From NCBI RefSeq assembly GCF_031082295.1, contig NZ_JAVHLD010000008.1, positions 50,053 through 114,052 of the forward strand: a stretch of 64,000 nt of DNA. Direction: 5' to 3'. The notes beneath the pieces are model-generated. The model saw nothing but the letters and a program-made list of their open reading frames with translations. It was not told the origin of the DNA and ran no database searches. The DNA is from Humidesulfovibrio sp. (GTDB lineage Bacteria; Desulfobacterota; Desulfovibrionia; Desulfovibrionales; Desulfovibrionaceae). Shown here one piece after another: positions 16,722 through 26,426 of this stretch (positions within the stretch are counted from its first letter, which is position 1; the number at the start of each line of letters is the position of its first letter). Made by a program: the position numbers and the translations under genes.

Positions 16722-17348
16722 ATGCGCGACGCCCTGTTCATGGGCCGGATGACGGCCTCTGCAACACACGAATTGCAGAACATTCTGGCCACGATCCGCG
16801 AGTCCTCCGGGCTCATGGACGACCTTTTGGCCATGAGCAGCGAAGGCTTCGCCCACGCCGAGCGCTTCAAGAAAGGCCTTGGCGTCCTGGCTGAGCAGGT
16901 GGAGCGCGGCATGATCCTGACCGAGCAGCTCAACTTCTGCGCCCACGCGCCGGAGAAAAGCCCGGCCGGAGCCGATGTGAACGAGTCCGTACGCGCCCTT
17001 GTGGGGCTCTCGCGCCGCAGCGCTGCGCGCAAGAAGACCTCGCTGGTGCTGGCTCCTGGCCGCGCAGGACTGCGCACGTCCCTGCGCGCCGTCGAGGTCA
17101 TGGACGCCGTGGGCGCTGCCCTGGAGGCCGCCCTTGATGTGCTGCCCATAGGCACGCAACTGATGCTCTCCGTGGAGGAGCAAGGCGGGCTTGGCGTTGT
17201 GCGCCTGGACGGACCGGGCTACGAGACGCTCCAGCAGGCCAAAGGCTGGAACGCACTGGTTGCGCTGGCAAAGACGCTTGGCATCGGCCTTTGCGCCGGT
17301 CCGGGCGGCATGGGTTTGGTGCTGTCCCTGCCCAGGCCCGCGGCCTGA
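16722..17348 (+). CDS. Orphan DHp-like protein, ChpT-like phosphotransfer candidate
   Basis: A 208-residue cytoplasmic protein. Its N-terminus resembles a kinase dimerisation helix with a possible phosphoacceptor His16 (ATHELQNILATIRESSG). The rest resembles a shrunken ATPase domain, but I see no N box Asn, no DxGxG and no ATP lid. This architecture matches ChpT-type histidine phosphotransferases, which relay phosphate between receivers. The position between receivers at 16296 and 17848 fits that role. An inactive kinase fragment is the alternative, although the frame is intact and has a GGAGG site. Confidence 0.55.
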   Translation: MRDALFMGRMTASATHELQNILATIRESSGLMDDLLAMSSEGFAHAERFKKGLGVLAEQVERGMILTEQLNFCAHAPEKSPAGADVNESVRALVGLSRRSAARKKTSLVLAPGRAGLRTSLRAVEVMDAVGAALEAALDVLPIGTQLMLSVEEQGGLGVVRLDGPGYETLQQAKGWNALVALAKTLGIGLCAGPGGMGLVLSLPRPAA

Positions 17349-17465
17349 GCCCCAGGCCCGGGGGATTGATTTTTAGGCAAAGAAGAGTAGCATCCAGAGT
17401 AGCAGCTTGAATCACCATGTTACGCAGGCGGAGTGCACGCCCCTGCGAACACCCAGGAGGTCACT

Positions 17466-17753
17466 ATGCTCGGGATGCTCAAAACGCTTGAGGACACCTT
17501 CGCGGCATTGGCATTCGCCGATGCCGGGGAGCGGCAGGAGGCCATGCGTATGGCTGGAGTGAAGGAGATGTCGGTATCCGTCTCGGACGTGTACGCCGCT
17601 GTCGCTTTTGCGGAAGCCGGCTGCGTGGCCGAGGCCCGCGAGATGCTGGGAATTCGCCCCGTTCGCCTCGCACCCACGCCCAAAGTCTGCGGGTTCCTTG
17701 AATCCGTTGGGCTTGCGGGTGTGCGCGTAGCCTACGGACTGGCGGAAGCCTAG
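17466..17753 (+). CDS. Small protein with two AFAEAG repeats
   Basis: A 95-residue protein that I do not recognise. It contains two copies of an 18-residue unit: AALAFADAGERQEAMRMA (13-30) and AAVAFAEAGCVAEAREML (44-61). A related unit ends the neighbouring receiver protein at 17848 (VAATFAQAGDFEDADEVI). The A..FA.AG....A pattern resembles half a TPR hairpin. ATG 17466 was chosen for its AGGAGG site. It lies inside the signalling cluster, so it may bind the receivers through this shared module. Confidence 0.7.
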   Translation: MLGMLKTLEDTFAALAFADAGERQEAMRMAGVKEMSVSVSDVYAAVAFAEAGCVAEAREMLGIRPVRLAPTPKVCGFLESVGLAGVRVAYGLAEA

Positions 17754-17768
17754 CCGGAGAGCCAAACA

Positions 17769-17813
17769 CCGGGGGCCGGGACCGTCACCTGACGCCCTAG
17801 ACCCGGCCCCCGG
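17769..17813 (+). other. Strong hairpin between signalling genes
   Basis: Perfect 12-bp arms, CCGGGGGCCGGG (17769-17780) and CCCGGCCCCCGG (17802-17813), flank a 21-nt loop. No T-tract follows, so it is more likely an mRNA stability or attenuation element than a classical terminator. Confidence 0.6.
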
Positions 17814-17847
17814 AACCGCGCCAAAACGCGGCAACAAGGAGTGCACC

Positions 17848-18306
17848 GTGAGCAAGAAGATCAAGCTGCTGCTGGTCGACGACGAGGAAAATTTCATCAA
17901 CACCCTGGCCGAACGCATGAAGATGCGCGACATGGGCTCGGATGTGGCCCATGACGGCGAGACCGCCCTTGAGATGGTCAAGGACGAGGCTCCCGACGTC
18001 ATGGTCCTCGACCTGCGCATGCCCGGCATCGACGGCGTGGAAGTGCTGCGCAAGGTCAAGAAGGCCAATCCGCACATCCAGGTCATCATCCTCACCGGCC
18101 ACGGCTCGGAGCAGGACCAGGAGCTGTGCATGCAGCTCGGCGCCTACGAGTACCACAAGAAGCCCGTTGACATCGACCGCCTGGTCAAGAGCATCAAGGG
18201 CGCCTATCGCCAGAAGATGGAAGACATGATGGTGGCCGCCACCTTTGCCCAGGCAGGCGACTTCGAAGACGCCGACGAGGTTATCCACGAGCACGACGAG
18301 AAGTAG
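17848..18306 (+). CDS. Response regulator with short AFAQAG tail
   Basis: A 152-residue protein with a receiver domain (1-120) and a short C-terminal tail. The acidic pocket is VDDEE (10-14), the phosphoacceptor is Asp55 (VLDLRMPG) and the conserved Lys is in YHKKPVD near residue 104. The tail (128-145, VAATFAQAGDFEDADEVI) matches the repeat unit of the small protein encoded just upstream. There is no DNA-binding domain. A GTG start may be used at the same site; the given start is preceded by AAGGAG. Confidence 0.85.
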   Translation: MSKKIKLLLVDDEENFINTLAERMKMRDMGSDVAHDGETALEMVKDEAPDVMVLDLRMPGIDGVEVLRKVKKANPHIQVIILTGHGSEQDQELCMQLGAYEYHKKPVDIDRLVKSIKGAYRQKMEDMMVAATFAQAGDFEDADEVIHEHDEK

Positions 18307-18320
18307 CCGAGGGGGCAGCC

Positions 18321-19496
18321 ATGAACGCTGTCCTGCTCGTCGATGACGAGCGTGACTTCGCCGACACATTGGCCGAGCGGCTCCAGACGCGGGGCTTTAT
18401 GGTCCGAACCGCCTACGACGGCGAGGAGGCCCTGCGTCTGGCCGCCGGGTTTGATGTGGACGTGGCAGTGCTTGATGTGAACCTGCCGGGCATGAACGGC
18501 CTTGACCTGCTGCGCGAGCTCAAAGTCGTGCGGCCCCAGGCGGAAGCCCTCATGCTCACAGGCCAGAACGATCTTGCCACCGCCGTCTCCGGCATGAAGC
18601 TCGGGGCGACCGACTATCTGGTCAAGCCCGTGCCCATTGAGCGGCTGGTCGAGGCCATTACGCGCGCCCAGGACCGCCGCCAGGAGCGACTGGAAGGCTT
18701 GCGCATGGCCGAGACGGCCAAGATGGCCGCGCTGGGCCAAATGGCCGAGGGCGTGGCGCATGAGATCAACAATCCCGTCAACGTCATGGTTTCCCTGGCT
18801 GGCTGGATGGACGATCTGACCGGAGACCTGGGCGAAGCGCTCAAGACAGGCTCCTGCGATGTCTCCGGCACCCTGACCGAGCTCTCCGAGAGTGCGTCCA
18901 AACTCCATGAACACGGCCTGCGCGTCAAACAGCTCACGGCCAAGCTTTTATGCCTGTGCCACAACACCGCCGTGGAACCGGGCGCGCGACCGGCCAGAAG
19001 TTCCGACGACGGCGACCTGGACGTCCTCATCCGCACCTTGCTGGCAGAGCGCTCGCAGCGCATGTCCGAGGCGCACATCACCACGAACACCGACCTGACG
19101 CCGCACCTGCCCGCGCTGACCCTGCCCCAGGCGACCTTGCCAGGGGCGAACCTGAGCACAGCCCTGGGCAACATCCTCGACAACGCGCTCGACGCCATGG
19201 CTTTTGGCGGGGGCATGCTCACCGTGACCACCAGGTCCGAGGCGGGCGAACTCGTCATCGTCATAGAGGACACCGGCTGTGGCATCAGCCCCGCGCACCT
19301 GCCCCGCATTTTCGAGCCCTTCTTCTCCACCAAGGAAGTGGGCCAGGGCACAGGACTCGGCCTGTCCGTCAGCTACGGCGTCATCAAAGGGCTCGGCGGA
19401 GACATCCTTGTGGATAGCCGCCTGGAGAAGGGCACGCGAGTGGTCGTGCGCCTGCCGCTGGCCCAGGCCATTGACGCTCCCCACCACCCGCACTAG
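18321..19496 (+). CDS. Receiver-histidine kinase hybrid, cytoplasmic
   Basis: A 391-residue soluble protein with an N-terminal receiver (1-118), HisKA and ATPase domains. The receiver has VDDE near residue 6, Asp in VAVLDVNLPG near 53 and Lys in LVKPVP. The phosphoacceptor His lies in GVAHEINNPVNVM near residue 150. The ATPase domain has NILDNALDAM, EDTGCGIS and GTGLGLSVS. Receiver-first kinases are typical later steps of phosphorelays, so it may be controlled by phosphate from the upstream proteins. It is the last gene of the plus-strand signalling cluster that starts at 11425. Confidence 0.9.
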   Translation: MNAVLLVDDERDFADTLAERLQTRGFMVRTAYDGEEALRLAAGFDVDVAVLDVNLPGMNGLDLLRELKVVRPQAEALMLTGQNDLATAVSGMKLGATDYLVKPVPIERLVEAITRAQDRRQERLEGLRMAETAKMAALGQMAEGVAHEINNPVNVMVSLAGWMDDLTGDLGEALKTGSCDVSGTLTELSESASKLHEHGLRVKQLTAKLLCLCHNTAVEPGARPARSSDDGDLDVLIRTLLAERSQRMSEAHITTNTDLTPHLPALTLPQATLPGANLSTALGNILDNALDAMAFGGGMLTVTTRSEAGELVIVIEDTGCGISPAHLPRIFEPFFSTKEVGQGTGLGLSVSYGVIKGLGGDILVDSRLEKGTRVVVRLPLAQAIDAPHHPH

Positions 19497-19571
19497 CACA
19501 GCCAGACCTCCATCGGCCCGACCCTGCCAGCCCTGCTGGCTCTGGCAGATCCCATGCGCCCGGTGCTTGGC

Positions 19572-22500
19572 TTATTCTGCCGTGCCCTGAAGAGAAGGCC
19601 GCCTGCGACGGATGCGCCCCAAAACCCTGGTGAGGTCGTCAAAGGAGACAGGCTTGGACAGGTAGGCGTCCATGCCTGCGGCCAGGAAGCGCTCCCGGTC
19701 GCCTGCCATGGCGAAAGCCGTGAGCGCGATGACAGGAATGTCCTTGATGTGCTGAAATTCCGGGCTGTTGCGCAGGGTCGTGGTGGCTTCAACACCGTTC
19801 ATGCCTGGCATGTGGATGTCCATAAGGACACAGTCGAACTGCCCCTGGCGCAGATTTTCCAAGGCCTCGACACCACTTGAGGCGCAGGTCACCGTCACGC
19901 CCTTGCGTTCAAGGCCGGTGCGCAGGGCCAACTGGTTAATCTCCTCATCCTCCACCAGCAGCACGCGGAGACCTGCCAGGGATACCTCGCCGAGCAACTC
20001 CTCCGGCTCGCCTTGAGCAAGGGTCTCCTGCGCGGGTACGTCAAAGGGCAGGACAAACGAGAATGTCGTCCCCTGGCCCACCCCTGAGGAGACGTCGATA
20101 CCCGGCCCTCCCATGAGCGTCACGAGATGCCGAACAATGGCCAGCCCCAGCCCCGCTCCCTGGTGGTTGCGGCTGAGAGATCCCTCCACCTGGGTAAACA
20201 TCTGGAAAGCCTGGTCAAGTTTATCAAACGGTATGCCCTCGCCAGTGTCCGAGATCACGAACAGCACCCGACAGCGTGTGGTGGACCGCGGCATGAGCCC
20301 CTCCACCTCCATCGATATCTCACCGGACTTGGTGAACTTCACGGCGTTGCCGACGAGGTTGAAAAGCACTTGGCGCAGCCTGTGCTCATCACCGGAAAGA
20401 TACTTCGGAAGATCCGGATCCACGTGCAGGCGCAACGCTACACCCTTCTGTCCGGCCGGGGCCCGGTACAGGGTTTCAACGGACTCAAGCACATCAGCCA
20501 GGGCAAAAGCCTTCAGCTCCAGCTCGAACTTTCTGGCCTCGATGCGCGAGAGGTCAAGAATGTCGCCCAGAAGGTTCGTCAGCCGCTGGCTGGCCTGGAT
20601 CGCGGCCTGGGCATAGCGCTTCTGCACCTCATCAAGGTCCGAACTGCTCAGCAGCTGGAGCATGCCGACGATGCCGTTCAGCGGTGTGCGAATTTCGTGG
20701 CTCATATTGGCCAGGAATTCACTCTTGGCGCGGTTTGCCGCGTCAGCGGCGTCCTTGGCCTCGGTCAGGGCCTCCTCTGCGCGCTTTCGGTCGGAGATGT
20801 CGCGGAAAATGCCCTCCACGCCCAGAATGTTGCCAGCCTTGTCGCGATAATACGAGCTGGTTGTGGCGACGAGCAGCACAGAGCCATCCTTGCGCACCAG
20901 GGGCACCTCATAGTCGCGCAGCACTCCCTCGGCGCTCAGCTTTTCCAGAAATAACCGACGCCCACCAGGAGTGGCGTAGAATTCCTCGGCCTTATGTCCC
21001 AGCACTTCGTCCATGGAGTCATAGCCCAGCAGACTCAGCACCGAGGGGCTGAACATGACCAAGCGGCCCTCTGCATCTGTCCGGTAGTAGGTGTCGTGCA
21101 TGTTCTGGATGACTGAGCGGTAGCGCTCCTCGCTCTCGCGCAGGTCGCGCAGGAAGAGCAGGCTGTTCAAGGCGTCCTGGATGCGGCCGCCCATGGCCTT
21201 GAACAGCGTCCTCTCCTGCGCGGTCCAGGTTCGGGCATGGGAACACTGGTGCAGGCCGAACACCCAGGGTTTGCCGAGTTTGGGGTACAGCGCAACCAGC
21301 AGTTGCGACTGAATGGAATACATTTCCTGAAGGTCGGGCAAGAGGGGCATTTCCCCTCCTGGACCGAAGAGGACTGGCCCTTCGGAATTCAGGCATGCCC
21401 GGAAGACCTCTTGGCTCACCTCTGTGCTCGGCACGATCTGCTCAGGCTCCAGGATGTCCGCGTAGTCCGGCAGCGTCCGCATCATGGGCACGCTCCATGA
21501 CGGTGCGTCAGGATCGCAGGGATACAGCAACCAGGCGCGATCAACCATCATGATTTCAAGGACCACATCCAGAGTGTCGCCCATCATCCTTTCAAAATCC
21601 GGCGCCTTGCGAATGGCTTGGTCGAGGCGGTCCATACTCTCCAGGTATAGAACGTTGGCCTTGAGGGCATCCTCGGCCCGCTTGCGCTCGGTGATGTCGG
21701 TGTGGGTGCCGGCAAGGCGGGTGGGTCTGCCGGAAGAGTCCCGGTCCACAACCCTGCTGCGGGTGAGGATCCACTTCCACTCGCCGGACTTGGCGCGCAT
21801 GCGGATCTCGAAGGCGTTTGTTTCCGAGGTTGTCAACCTGGACTGCACCGTTTCTGTGATGAGCGAGAGATCGTCTGGATGCAGCAAAGCGGAAAAGCTC
21901 TCGAAACCAGCCGGGAACTCGTCCGGTTCATAGCCGAGCATGGTGTAGTAGCGCGGGCTGAAATAGGCCTCACCGGTGTCCAGCCGCCAGTCCCAAAGCC
22001 CGTCGTTGGCCGCGTCCAGGGCCAATTGCAGGCGCTCCCGGTTCTGCAGCAAGGCCTCCTCCACGCGCTTGCGTTCGGTGATGTCGGTGAACATGCCGAA
22101 ACAGCCGATTGACTTGCCGACCTCGTCGTACAGGGCGCTGGCCGAGGCGAGCGTCCAAATCTCCTCGCCGTTTCGCCCCTGGAAGCGCTGCTCGGAACGT
22201 CCCGAGGTTCCTGCCGTATGCTTCCCAAGGAGACTGCCGAACGTCTCCCTGTCCTCGGGAAACAGGAACGCCAGGATCTGGCGGCCGAGCATCTCCTCCG
22301 GCACATACCCCAGCATATTGGCCATGGTGTCGTTGACGTAGGCGATGGCCGACTGTTCATCCAGCCGGACAATGCCCTCGCTGGCGGTTTCCACCATTGT
22401 CCGGAACAGGAGCTCACTCTCGCGAAGGAGTGCGAGGGTTTGCGCAAGCTCCGCTGTTTTCGAGCGCACCCGGCGGCGCAGAACAAGGACAAACAAGGTC

Positions 22501-23366
22501 AGAGCCAACGCCAGTGCAGCAATGGCGCCGACGATGGTGAGCAGCAGGCCCAGGTCGTACCTGGCGGCAAGGGGCGCCCCCAGCCACTTCTCCTCTATGG
22601 CGCGGCTCTCTTCACCCGGGATGGCCGAAAAGCCTTGCTCCACAAGCCTGAGCAGGGGCTCGTCGCCTTTCCGCACGGCCCGGTGGAACTCGCCCGAGTA
22701 GAGTACGAAAGCCTGCCGGAACTCGCCTTCCAACTCGTACTTATACAGGTAGTAGAGGGCGGGCGGCGCATCGATGGAGAACACGCGGATGTCGCCAGTA
22801 CGCGCCGCGTTGATGATGTCCTTGTAGCTGTCATACGCCTTGACGGAATGGATGCCGTATTGCTTCAGGACATCGATGACCGCGTCCCCGGCCTTCACGC
22901 CGACGTTGAACCCGCGCAGAGACTGGACGCTGCTGATGCCGCCCAAAGTCTTGTGCACGAAGACAGGCACGTCAAGGCGAGCGTAGGACTTGGTGAAGTC
23001 GTATATCTTCGCCCGCTCTTCGTTGAAAAAGATGGTGTCGATGACATCGGCCTTGCCGGCCCTCATGGACTGTTGGGCGTCATCCCAATTCATGGCCTTG
23101 AGTTCGACGCGCACGCCCGTTGCCTTCTCCCAGGCCTTCCACTGGTCCACCAGGATGCCCTGAATCTGCCCTTCTTCGCTGCGAAAGATGTAGGGAGGAT
23201 AGTTGTCGTCCGAGACGACCGTGATGAACTTGGGGCGCTCAACCCCGTAGGGATCATGGTCCGCTTGCGCAGGGCGCACGCCGCACAGGAGCGTCAGCAG
23301 GACCACAGCCAGCCACACAGGCGAGAGCATAACCCTCAAGACGCGCTTCAACCGCAGACCGCTCAC
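19572..23366 (-). CDS. Large hybrid sensor kinase with periplasmic solute-binding domain
   Basis: A 1264-residue sensor. After a signal helix (12-35) comes a periplasmic SBP_bac_3 domain (about 45-265), as in BvgS/EvgS-type sensors, then a membrane helix (272-297). Two PAS domains (about 315-435 and 440-560), a GAF-like domain (about 575-735) and another PAS (about 745-865) follow. The kinase core has phosphoacceptor His890 ([12 protein letters not shown]) and an ATPase domain to about 1110. A C-terminal receiver carries Asp1183 ([11 protein letters not shown]). No HPt domain is present, so a separate phosphotransfer protein is needed. It likely senses an amino-acid-like ligand; it sits downstream of the liv operon, separated by a terminator. 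Confidence 0.92.
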   Translation of the reverse strand: MSGLRLKRVLRVMLSPVWLAVVLLTLLCGVRPAQADHDPYGVERPKFITVVSDDNYPPYIFRSEEGQIQGILVDQWKAWEKATGVRVELKAMNWDDAQQSMRAGKADVIDTIFFNEERAKIYDFTKSYARLDVPVFVHKTLGGISSVQSLRGFNVGVKAGDAVIDVLKQYGIHSVKAYDSYKDIINAARTGDIRVFSIDAPPALYYLYKYELEGEFRQAFVLYSGEFHRAVRKGDEPLLRLVEQGFSAIPGEESRAIEEKWLGAPLAARYDLGLLLTIVGAIAALALALTLFVLVLRRRVRSKTAELAQTLALLRESELLFRTMVETASEGIVRLDEQSAIAYVNDTMANMLGYVPEEMLGRQILAFLFPEDRETFGSLLGKHTAGTSGRSEQRFQGRNGEEIWTLASASALYDEVGKSIGCFGMFTDITERKRVEEALLQNRERLQLALDAANDGLWDWRLDTGEAYFSPRYYTMLGYEPDEFPAGFESFSALLHPDDLSLITETVQSRLTTSETNAFEIRMRAKSGEWKWILTRSRVVDRDSSGRPTRLAGTHTDITERKRAEDALKANVLYLESMDRLDQAIRKAPDFERMMGDTLDVVLEIMMVDRAWLLYPCDPDAPSWSVPMMRTLPDYADILEPEQIVPSTEVSQEVFRACLNSEGPVLFGPGGEMPLLPDLQEMYSIQSQLLVALYPKLGKPWVFGLHQCSHARTWTAQERTLFKAMGGRIQDALNSLLFLRDLRESEERYRSVIQNMHDTYYRTDAEGRLVMFSPSVLSLLGYDSMDEVLGHKAEEFYATPGGRRLFLEKLSAEGVLRDYEVPLVRKDGSVLLVATTSSYYRDKAGNILGVEGIFRDISDRKRAEEALTEAKDAADAANRAKSEFLANMSHEIRTPLNGIVGMLQLLSSSDLDEVQKRYAQAAIQASQRLTNLLGDILDLSRIEARKFELELKAFALADVLESVETLYRAPAGQKGVALRLHVDPDLPKYLSGDEHRLRQVLFNLVGNAVKFTKSGEISMEVEGLMPRSTTRCRVLFVISDTGEGIPFDKLDQAFQMFTQVEGSLSRNHQGAGLGLAIVRHLVTLMGGPGIDVSSGVGQGTTFSFVLPFDVPAQETLAQGEPEELLGEVSLAGLRVLLVEDEEINQLALRTGLERKGVTVTCASSGVEALENLRQGQFDCVLMDIHMPGMNGVEATTTLRNSPEFQHIKDIPVIALTAFAMAGDRERFLAAGMDAYLSKPVSFDDLTRVLGRIRRRRPSLQGTAE

Positions 23367-23471
23367 TTTCCCCCTGAACCGACAAAGTGATTCTTGCTAC
23401 CGTAGATTTCTATTACAGCTTCCAGGGCAGGAGCAAGAACAATCATTGGCGGGCGGATGCGCAACAGCATC

Positions 23472-23510
23472 AAAAAAGCCCCCGGAACCGATCCGGCTCC
23501 GAGGGCTTTG
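23472..23510 (-). terminator. Terminator of the liv operon
   Basis: On the minus strand AAAGCCCTCGGAGCCG pairs imperfectly with CGGTTCCGGGGGCTTT and runs into TTTTTT. It lies 22 bp after the livF stop and separates livF from the hybrid kinase gene. Confidence 0.75.
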
Positions 23511-23531
23511 CTGGCTTGGCAGGGGCGTTGA

Positions 23532-24254
23532 TTATTCGCCGAGGTAGGCCTTGCGAATGTCCGGGTTGGCGAGCAGGGCCTTGGCCTCGTCTTCCATGAT
23601 GACGTTGCCGGTCTCCAGGACATAGCCGCGGGTGGAGGCCTGGAGCGCCAGGTTGGCGTTCTGCTCAACCAGCACCACGGTCACGCCGTCGGCTTCATTG
23701 ATCTCGCGGATGATGCGGAAGATCTGCTGCACGATGAGCGGGGCCAGACCCAGGCTCGGCTCGTCCAGCAACAGCAGGCGCGGGCGGCTCATAAGCGCGC
23801 GGCCCATGGCCAGCATCTGCTGCTCGCCGCCGGAAAGGGTGCCCCCGTGCTGCCTGCGGCGCTCCAACAGAATCGGGAAGAGCTGGAACACGCGGTTCAT
23901 GTCGTGCTCGATGCCCGCCTTGTCCTTTCGGAAGAAGGCGCCCATGTCCAGGTTCTCCTCCACGGTGAGGCGCGGAAAGATGCGCCTGCCCTCCGGCACC
24001 TGGCACAGGCCGCGGGAAGGCAGCAGGTCCGCCGGAGTGCCGTCGATGCGCTCCCCGTCGTAGTAGATCTCGCCGCCCGTGATGGGCAGCACGCAGGAGA
24101 TGCTCATGAGCGTCGTGGACTTGCCCGCGCCGTTGGCGCCGATGATGCTGACAACCTCGCCGGGATAAACCTTGAGCGAAATGTCCTTGATGGCGTTGAT
24201 GCGGCCATACGCCGCCGAGACGTTCTTCAGTTCGAGGATGGGTTGCTGCGTCAT
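23532..24254 (-). CDS. livF: Branched-chain amino acid ABC transporter ATPase LivF
   Basis: A 240-residue ATPase of the high-affinity branched-chain amino acid importer. Walker A is GANGAGKST (38-46), the signature is LSGGEQQ (near 141) and Walker B is LLLLDEPSLGLAP (near 160). SYG-like VSAAYGRINAIKDI at the start is typical of LivF. It is the last gene of the operon, 3 bp after livM. It pairs with LivG at the cytoplasmic face of LivH-LivM. Confidence 0.95.
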   Translation of the reverse strand: MTQQPILELKNVSAAYGRINAIKDISLKVYPGEVVSIIGANGAGKSTTLMSISCVLPITGGEIYYDGERIDGTPADLLPSRGLCQVPEGRRIFPRLTVEENLDMGAFFRKDKAGIEHDMNRVFQLFPILLERRRQHGGTLSGGEQQMLAMGRALMSRPRLLLLDEPSLGLAPLIVQQIFRIIREINEADGVTVVLVEQNANLALQASTRGYVLETGNVIMEDEAKALLANPDIRKAYLGE

Positions 24255-24257
24255 GGC

Positions 24258-25472
24258 CTAGTCCCTCTCCTCGCTGCGCGCGCCCATGCGTTTGGCGGGC
24301 CACAGCCCCTTGGGCCGGAAGAGCATCATCAGGGCCATGACCCCGCCGAAGACGAACATTCGATAGAGTTCGAACCCGCGGAAGACCTCGGGCAGCGCGA
24401 TGAGCGCCAGCGCGCCCAGAATCACGCCGGGGATGGAGCCCATGCCGCCCAGCACGACCATGGCCAGGACCATTGCCGACTCGATGAAGGTGAAGGACTC
24501 TGGACTGACGAAACGCATGCGCGCCGCGAAGAAGGCTCCGGCCAGACCGCCGAAGATCGCGCCCAAGGCATAGGCCAGCAGCTTGATGCGCAGGGTGTTC
24601 ACGCCCATGAGCTCGGCCGCGGTCTGGTCCTCGCGCACGGCCTCGAACGCGCGCCCGATGCGCGAATTGTTCAGGCGGTACACGGCAATCACGGTACACA
24701 CGGCCAGGGCCAGAATGACGTAATAGAACTGCTCCAGGCTGCCCAGCCAAATGTGGTCGATCTTGCCGTCGGACCACCAGTAGGTTCCCGGAGGCTTGAC
24801 GCCAAGGATGCCGTTGGGGCCGTTGGTCAGGCTCATCCAGTTGTTCAGCACGATGCGCACGATCTCGCCGAAGCCGAGCGTCACGATGGCCAGGTAGTCG
24901 CCTCGCATGCGCAGGGTGGGATAGCCGATGATGCAGCCGGCTATGGCCGAGAACGTGCCCGCGATGGGCAGGCAGAGCCAGAAGGACAGGCCGTAGTGCA
25001 CGGACAAGAGCGCGTAGGTGTACGCGCCCACGCCGTAAAAGGCGATGTAGCCCAGGTCCAGCAGACCGGCCATGCCTACCACCACGTTGAGGCCAAGGCC
25101 CAGGCAGACGTAGACCAGCACGCTGATGGCCACGTCATGGGCGTAGCGTTCCGTGAGAAGCGGGAAGGCCAAGGCACCGGCCAGCACAAGAGACAGCCAG
25201 ACCCAAGTGGGAACCACCCCCGTGGCCTTGCCCAGGGAGTCGGAGAGCGCCTCGACAGGACGGGACACGAAGCCGAAGACCCCACGCTGCTTGAGCTGCC
25301 AAAGGGCAAGAATGATGGCGGCGGCCACGGCCACCTTGGACCAGATGCCGAAGCTTGTGGCGAACTCCAGGCCCTCGGGGGTTATGCCCAGCAGAGGCCA
25401 CAGGAGCACAAAAAACCAGAGCATGGCCACGGCGTAGCCGAGCCAGAGCTTCCTAGACGCGGGTGTCGTCAA
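24258..25472 (-). CDS. livM: Branched-chain amino acid ABC transporter permease LivM
   Basis: A 404-residue permease with about ten or eleven membrane helices. The family motif GMAGLLDLGYIAFYGVGAY lies near residue 145, and the permease coupling motif region RAFEAVREDQTAAELMGVN is near 275. The N-terminal part carries extra helices, as in E. coli LivM. I chose the TTG at 25472, preceded by GGGAGAG, which overlaps the livH end by 20 bp; the frame is open to 25541 but that start lacks support. Together with LivH it forms the membrane channel. Confidence 0.92.
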   Translation of the reverse strand: MTTPASRKLWLGYAVAMLWFFVLLWPLLGITPEGLEFATSFGIWSKVAVAAAIILALWQLKQRGVFGFVSRPVEALSDSLGKATGVVPTWVWLSLVLAGALAFPLLTERYAHDVAISVLVYVCLGLGLNVVVGMAGLLDLGYIAFYGVGAYTYALLSVHYGLSFWLCLPIAGTFSAIAGCIIGYPTLRMRGDYLAIVTLGFGEIVRIVLNNWMSLTNGPNGILGVKPPGTYWWSDGKIDHIWLGSLEQFYYVILALAVCTVIAVYRLNNSRIGRAFEAVREDQTAAELMGVNTLRIKLLAYALGAIFGGLAGAFFAARMRFVSPESFTFIESAMVLAMVVLGGMGSIPGVILGALALIALPEVFRGFELYRMFVFGGVMALMMLFRPKGLWPAKRMGARSEERD

Positions 25473-26355
25473 CGTTCTCTCCCATGATGCCGGTGGGCAT
25501 GAAATAAAGCACCCCGATGAGGATGATGAAGGCGAACACATCTTTGTATTCGCTGGAAATATAGCCTGCGGCGAAGACCTCGATCATGCCGATGATGAGC
25601 CCGCCGAGCATGGCGCCGGTGATGTTGCCGATGCCGCCCAGCACCGCGGCGGAGAAGGCCTTCACGCCGGGCACGAAGCCCATGTCGTAGCGCACGCTGC
25701 CGTAGTACATGCCAACCATGATGCCCGCGGCGCAGGCCAGGGCGGCGCCGATGGCGAACGTCAGGCTGATGATGCGGCTGGAGTTGATGCCCACAAGCGC
25801 GCTCATGGTCTTGTCCTGGGCCGTGGCGCGCATGGCCTTGCCGATGCGCGTCTTGAACACCAGGATGTTGAGCCCCACCAGCAGAAGCACGGTGATGCCG
25901 ACGATGACGATCTGCATGTAGGAAATCACGGCCCCGCCGATCTCGAACCCGCCCTGGACCATTTCGCCGGGGTAGGCGCGGTCGTACACGCCCTGGGTCA
26001 GCATGAGGCCGTTTTGCAGAAAGATGGACATGCCGAGCGCGGAAAGCAGCACGGACAGTCTGGAGGAGGAGCGCAAAGGCTTGTAGGCCAGCTTCTCCAC
26101 GGCCATGGCCAGCAGCGCGCAATAGCCCATGGCCAGCACGAGCGCCACGCTCAGGCAAATGAAGGGCGGATAGCCCTGGCTCACCAGCCAACTGATGAGG
26201 ATGACCCCCATGTAGCCGCCAGCGGCGAAAATCTCGCCGTGGGCGAAGTTGATGAGCTGGATGATGCCGTAGACCATGGTGTAGCCGAGGGCCACCAGGG
26301 CGTAGACACCGCCCAGGGTGATGCCGTTGACCAACTGCTGAAGAAAAAATTCCAC
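25453..26355 (-). CDS. livH: Branched-chain amino acid ABC transporter permease LivH
   Basis: A 300-residue permease with about eight helices. It begins VEFFLQQLVNGITLGGVYAL, the typical start of LivH. The coupling region RIGKAMRATAQDKTMSALVG lies near residue 180. I chose GTG 26355, because the family starts at this point; the frame is open upstream to 26388, but that stretch is part of a hairpin. The Shine-Dalgarno sequence is weak. Confidence 0.92.
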   Translation of the reverse strand: MEFFLQQLVNGITLGGVYALVALGYTMVYGIIQLINFAHGEIFAAGGYMGVILISWLVSQGYPPFICLSVALVLAMGYCALLAMAVEKLAYKPLRSSSRLSVLLSALGMSIFLQNGLMLTQGVYDRAYPGEMVQGGFEIGGAVISYMQIVIVGITVLLLVGLNILVFKTRIGKAMRATAQDKTMSALVGINSSRIISLTFAIGAALACAAGIMVGMYYGSVRYDMGFVPGVKAFSAAVLGGIGNITGAMLGGLIIGMIEVFAAGYISSEYKDVFAFIILIGVLYFMPTGIMGENVDDTRV

Positions 26356-26376
26356 GTGTTTATGCGCCTTATGAAA

Positions 26377-26400
26377 GGCGGGGGCCAAACGACCCCCGCC
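26377..26400 (-). terminator. Intercistronic hairpin between binding-protein gene and livH
   Basis: GGCGGGGG (26377-26384) pairs perfectly with CCCCCGCC (26393-26400) around an 8-nt loop. It sits just after the binding-protein gene and before livH on the minus strand, without a long T-tract. Such hairpins often allow more binding protein than permease to be made by protecting or partly terminating the mRNA. Confidence 0.6.
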
Positions 26401-26426
26401 AGTGCTTTCAGTACGTGCGGGCCGGA

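Noticed and set aside
17340..17376. Terminator after the ChpT-like gene (CCCCAGGCCCGGGG then ATTGATTTTT)
   Set aside because: The stem is only about 4-5 bp and poorly placed; too weak to call.
19527..19551. Hairpin CTGCCAG...CTGGCAG between the hybrid kinases
   Set aside because: No T-tract on either strand and a mixed pairing; left uncalled.
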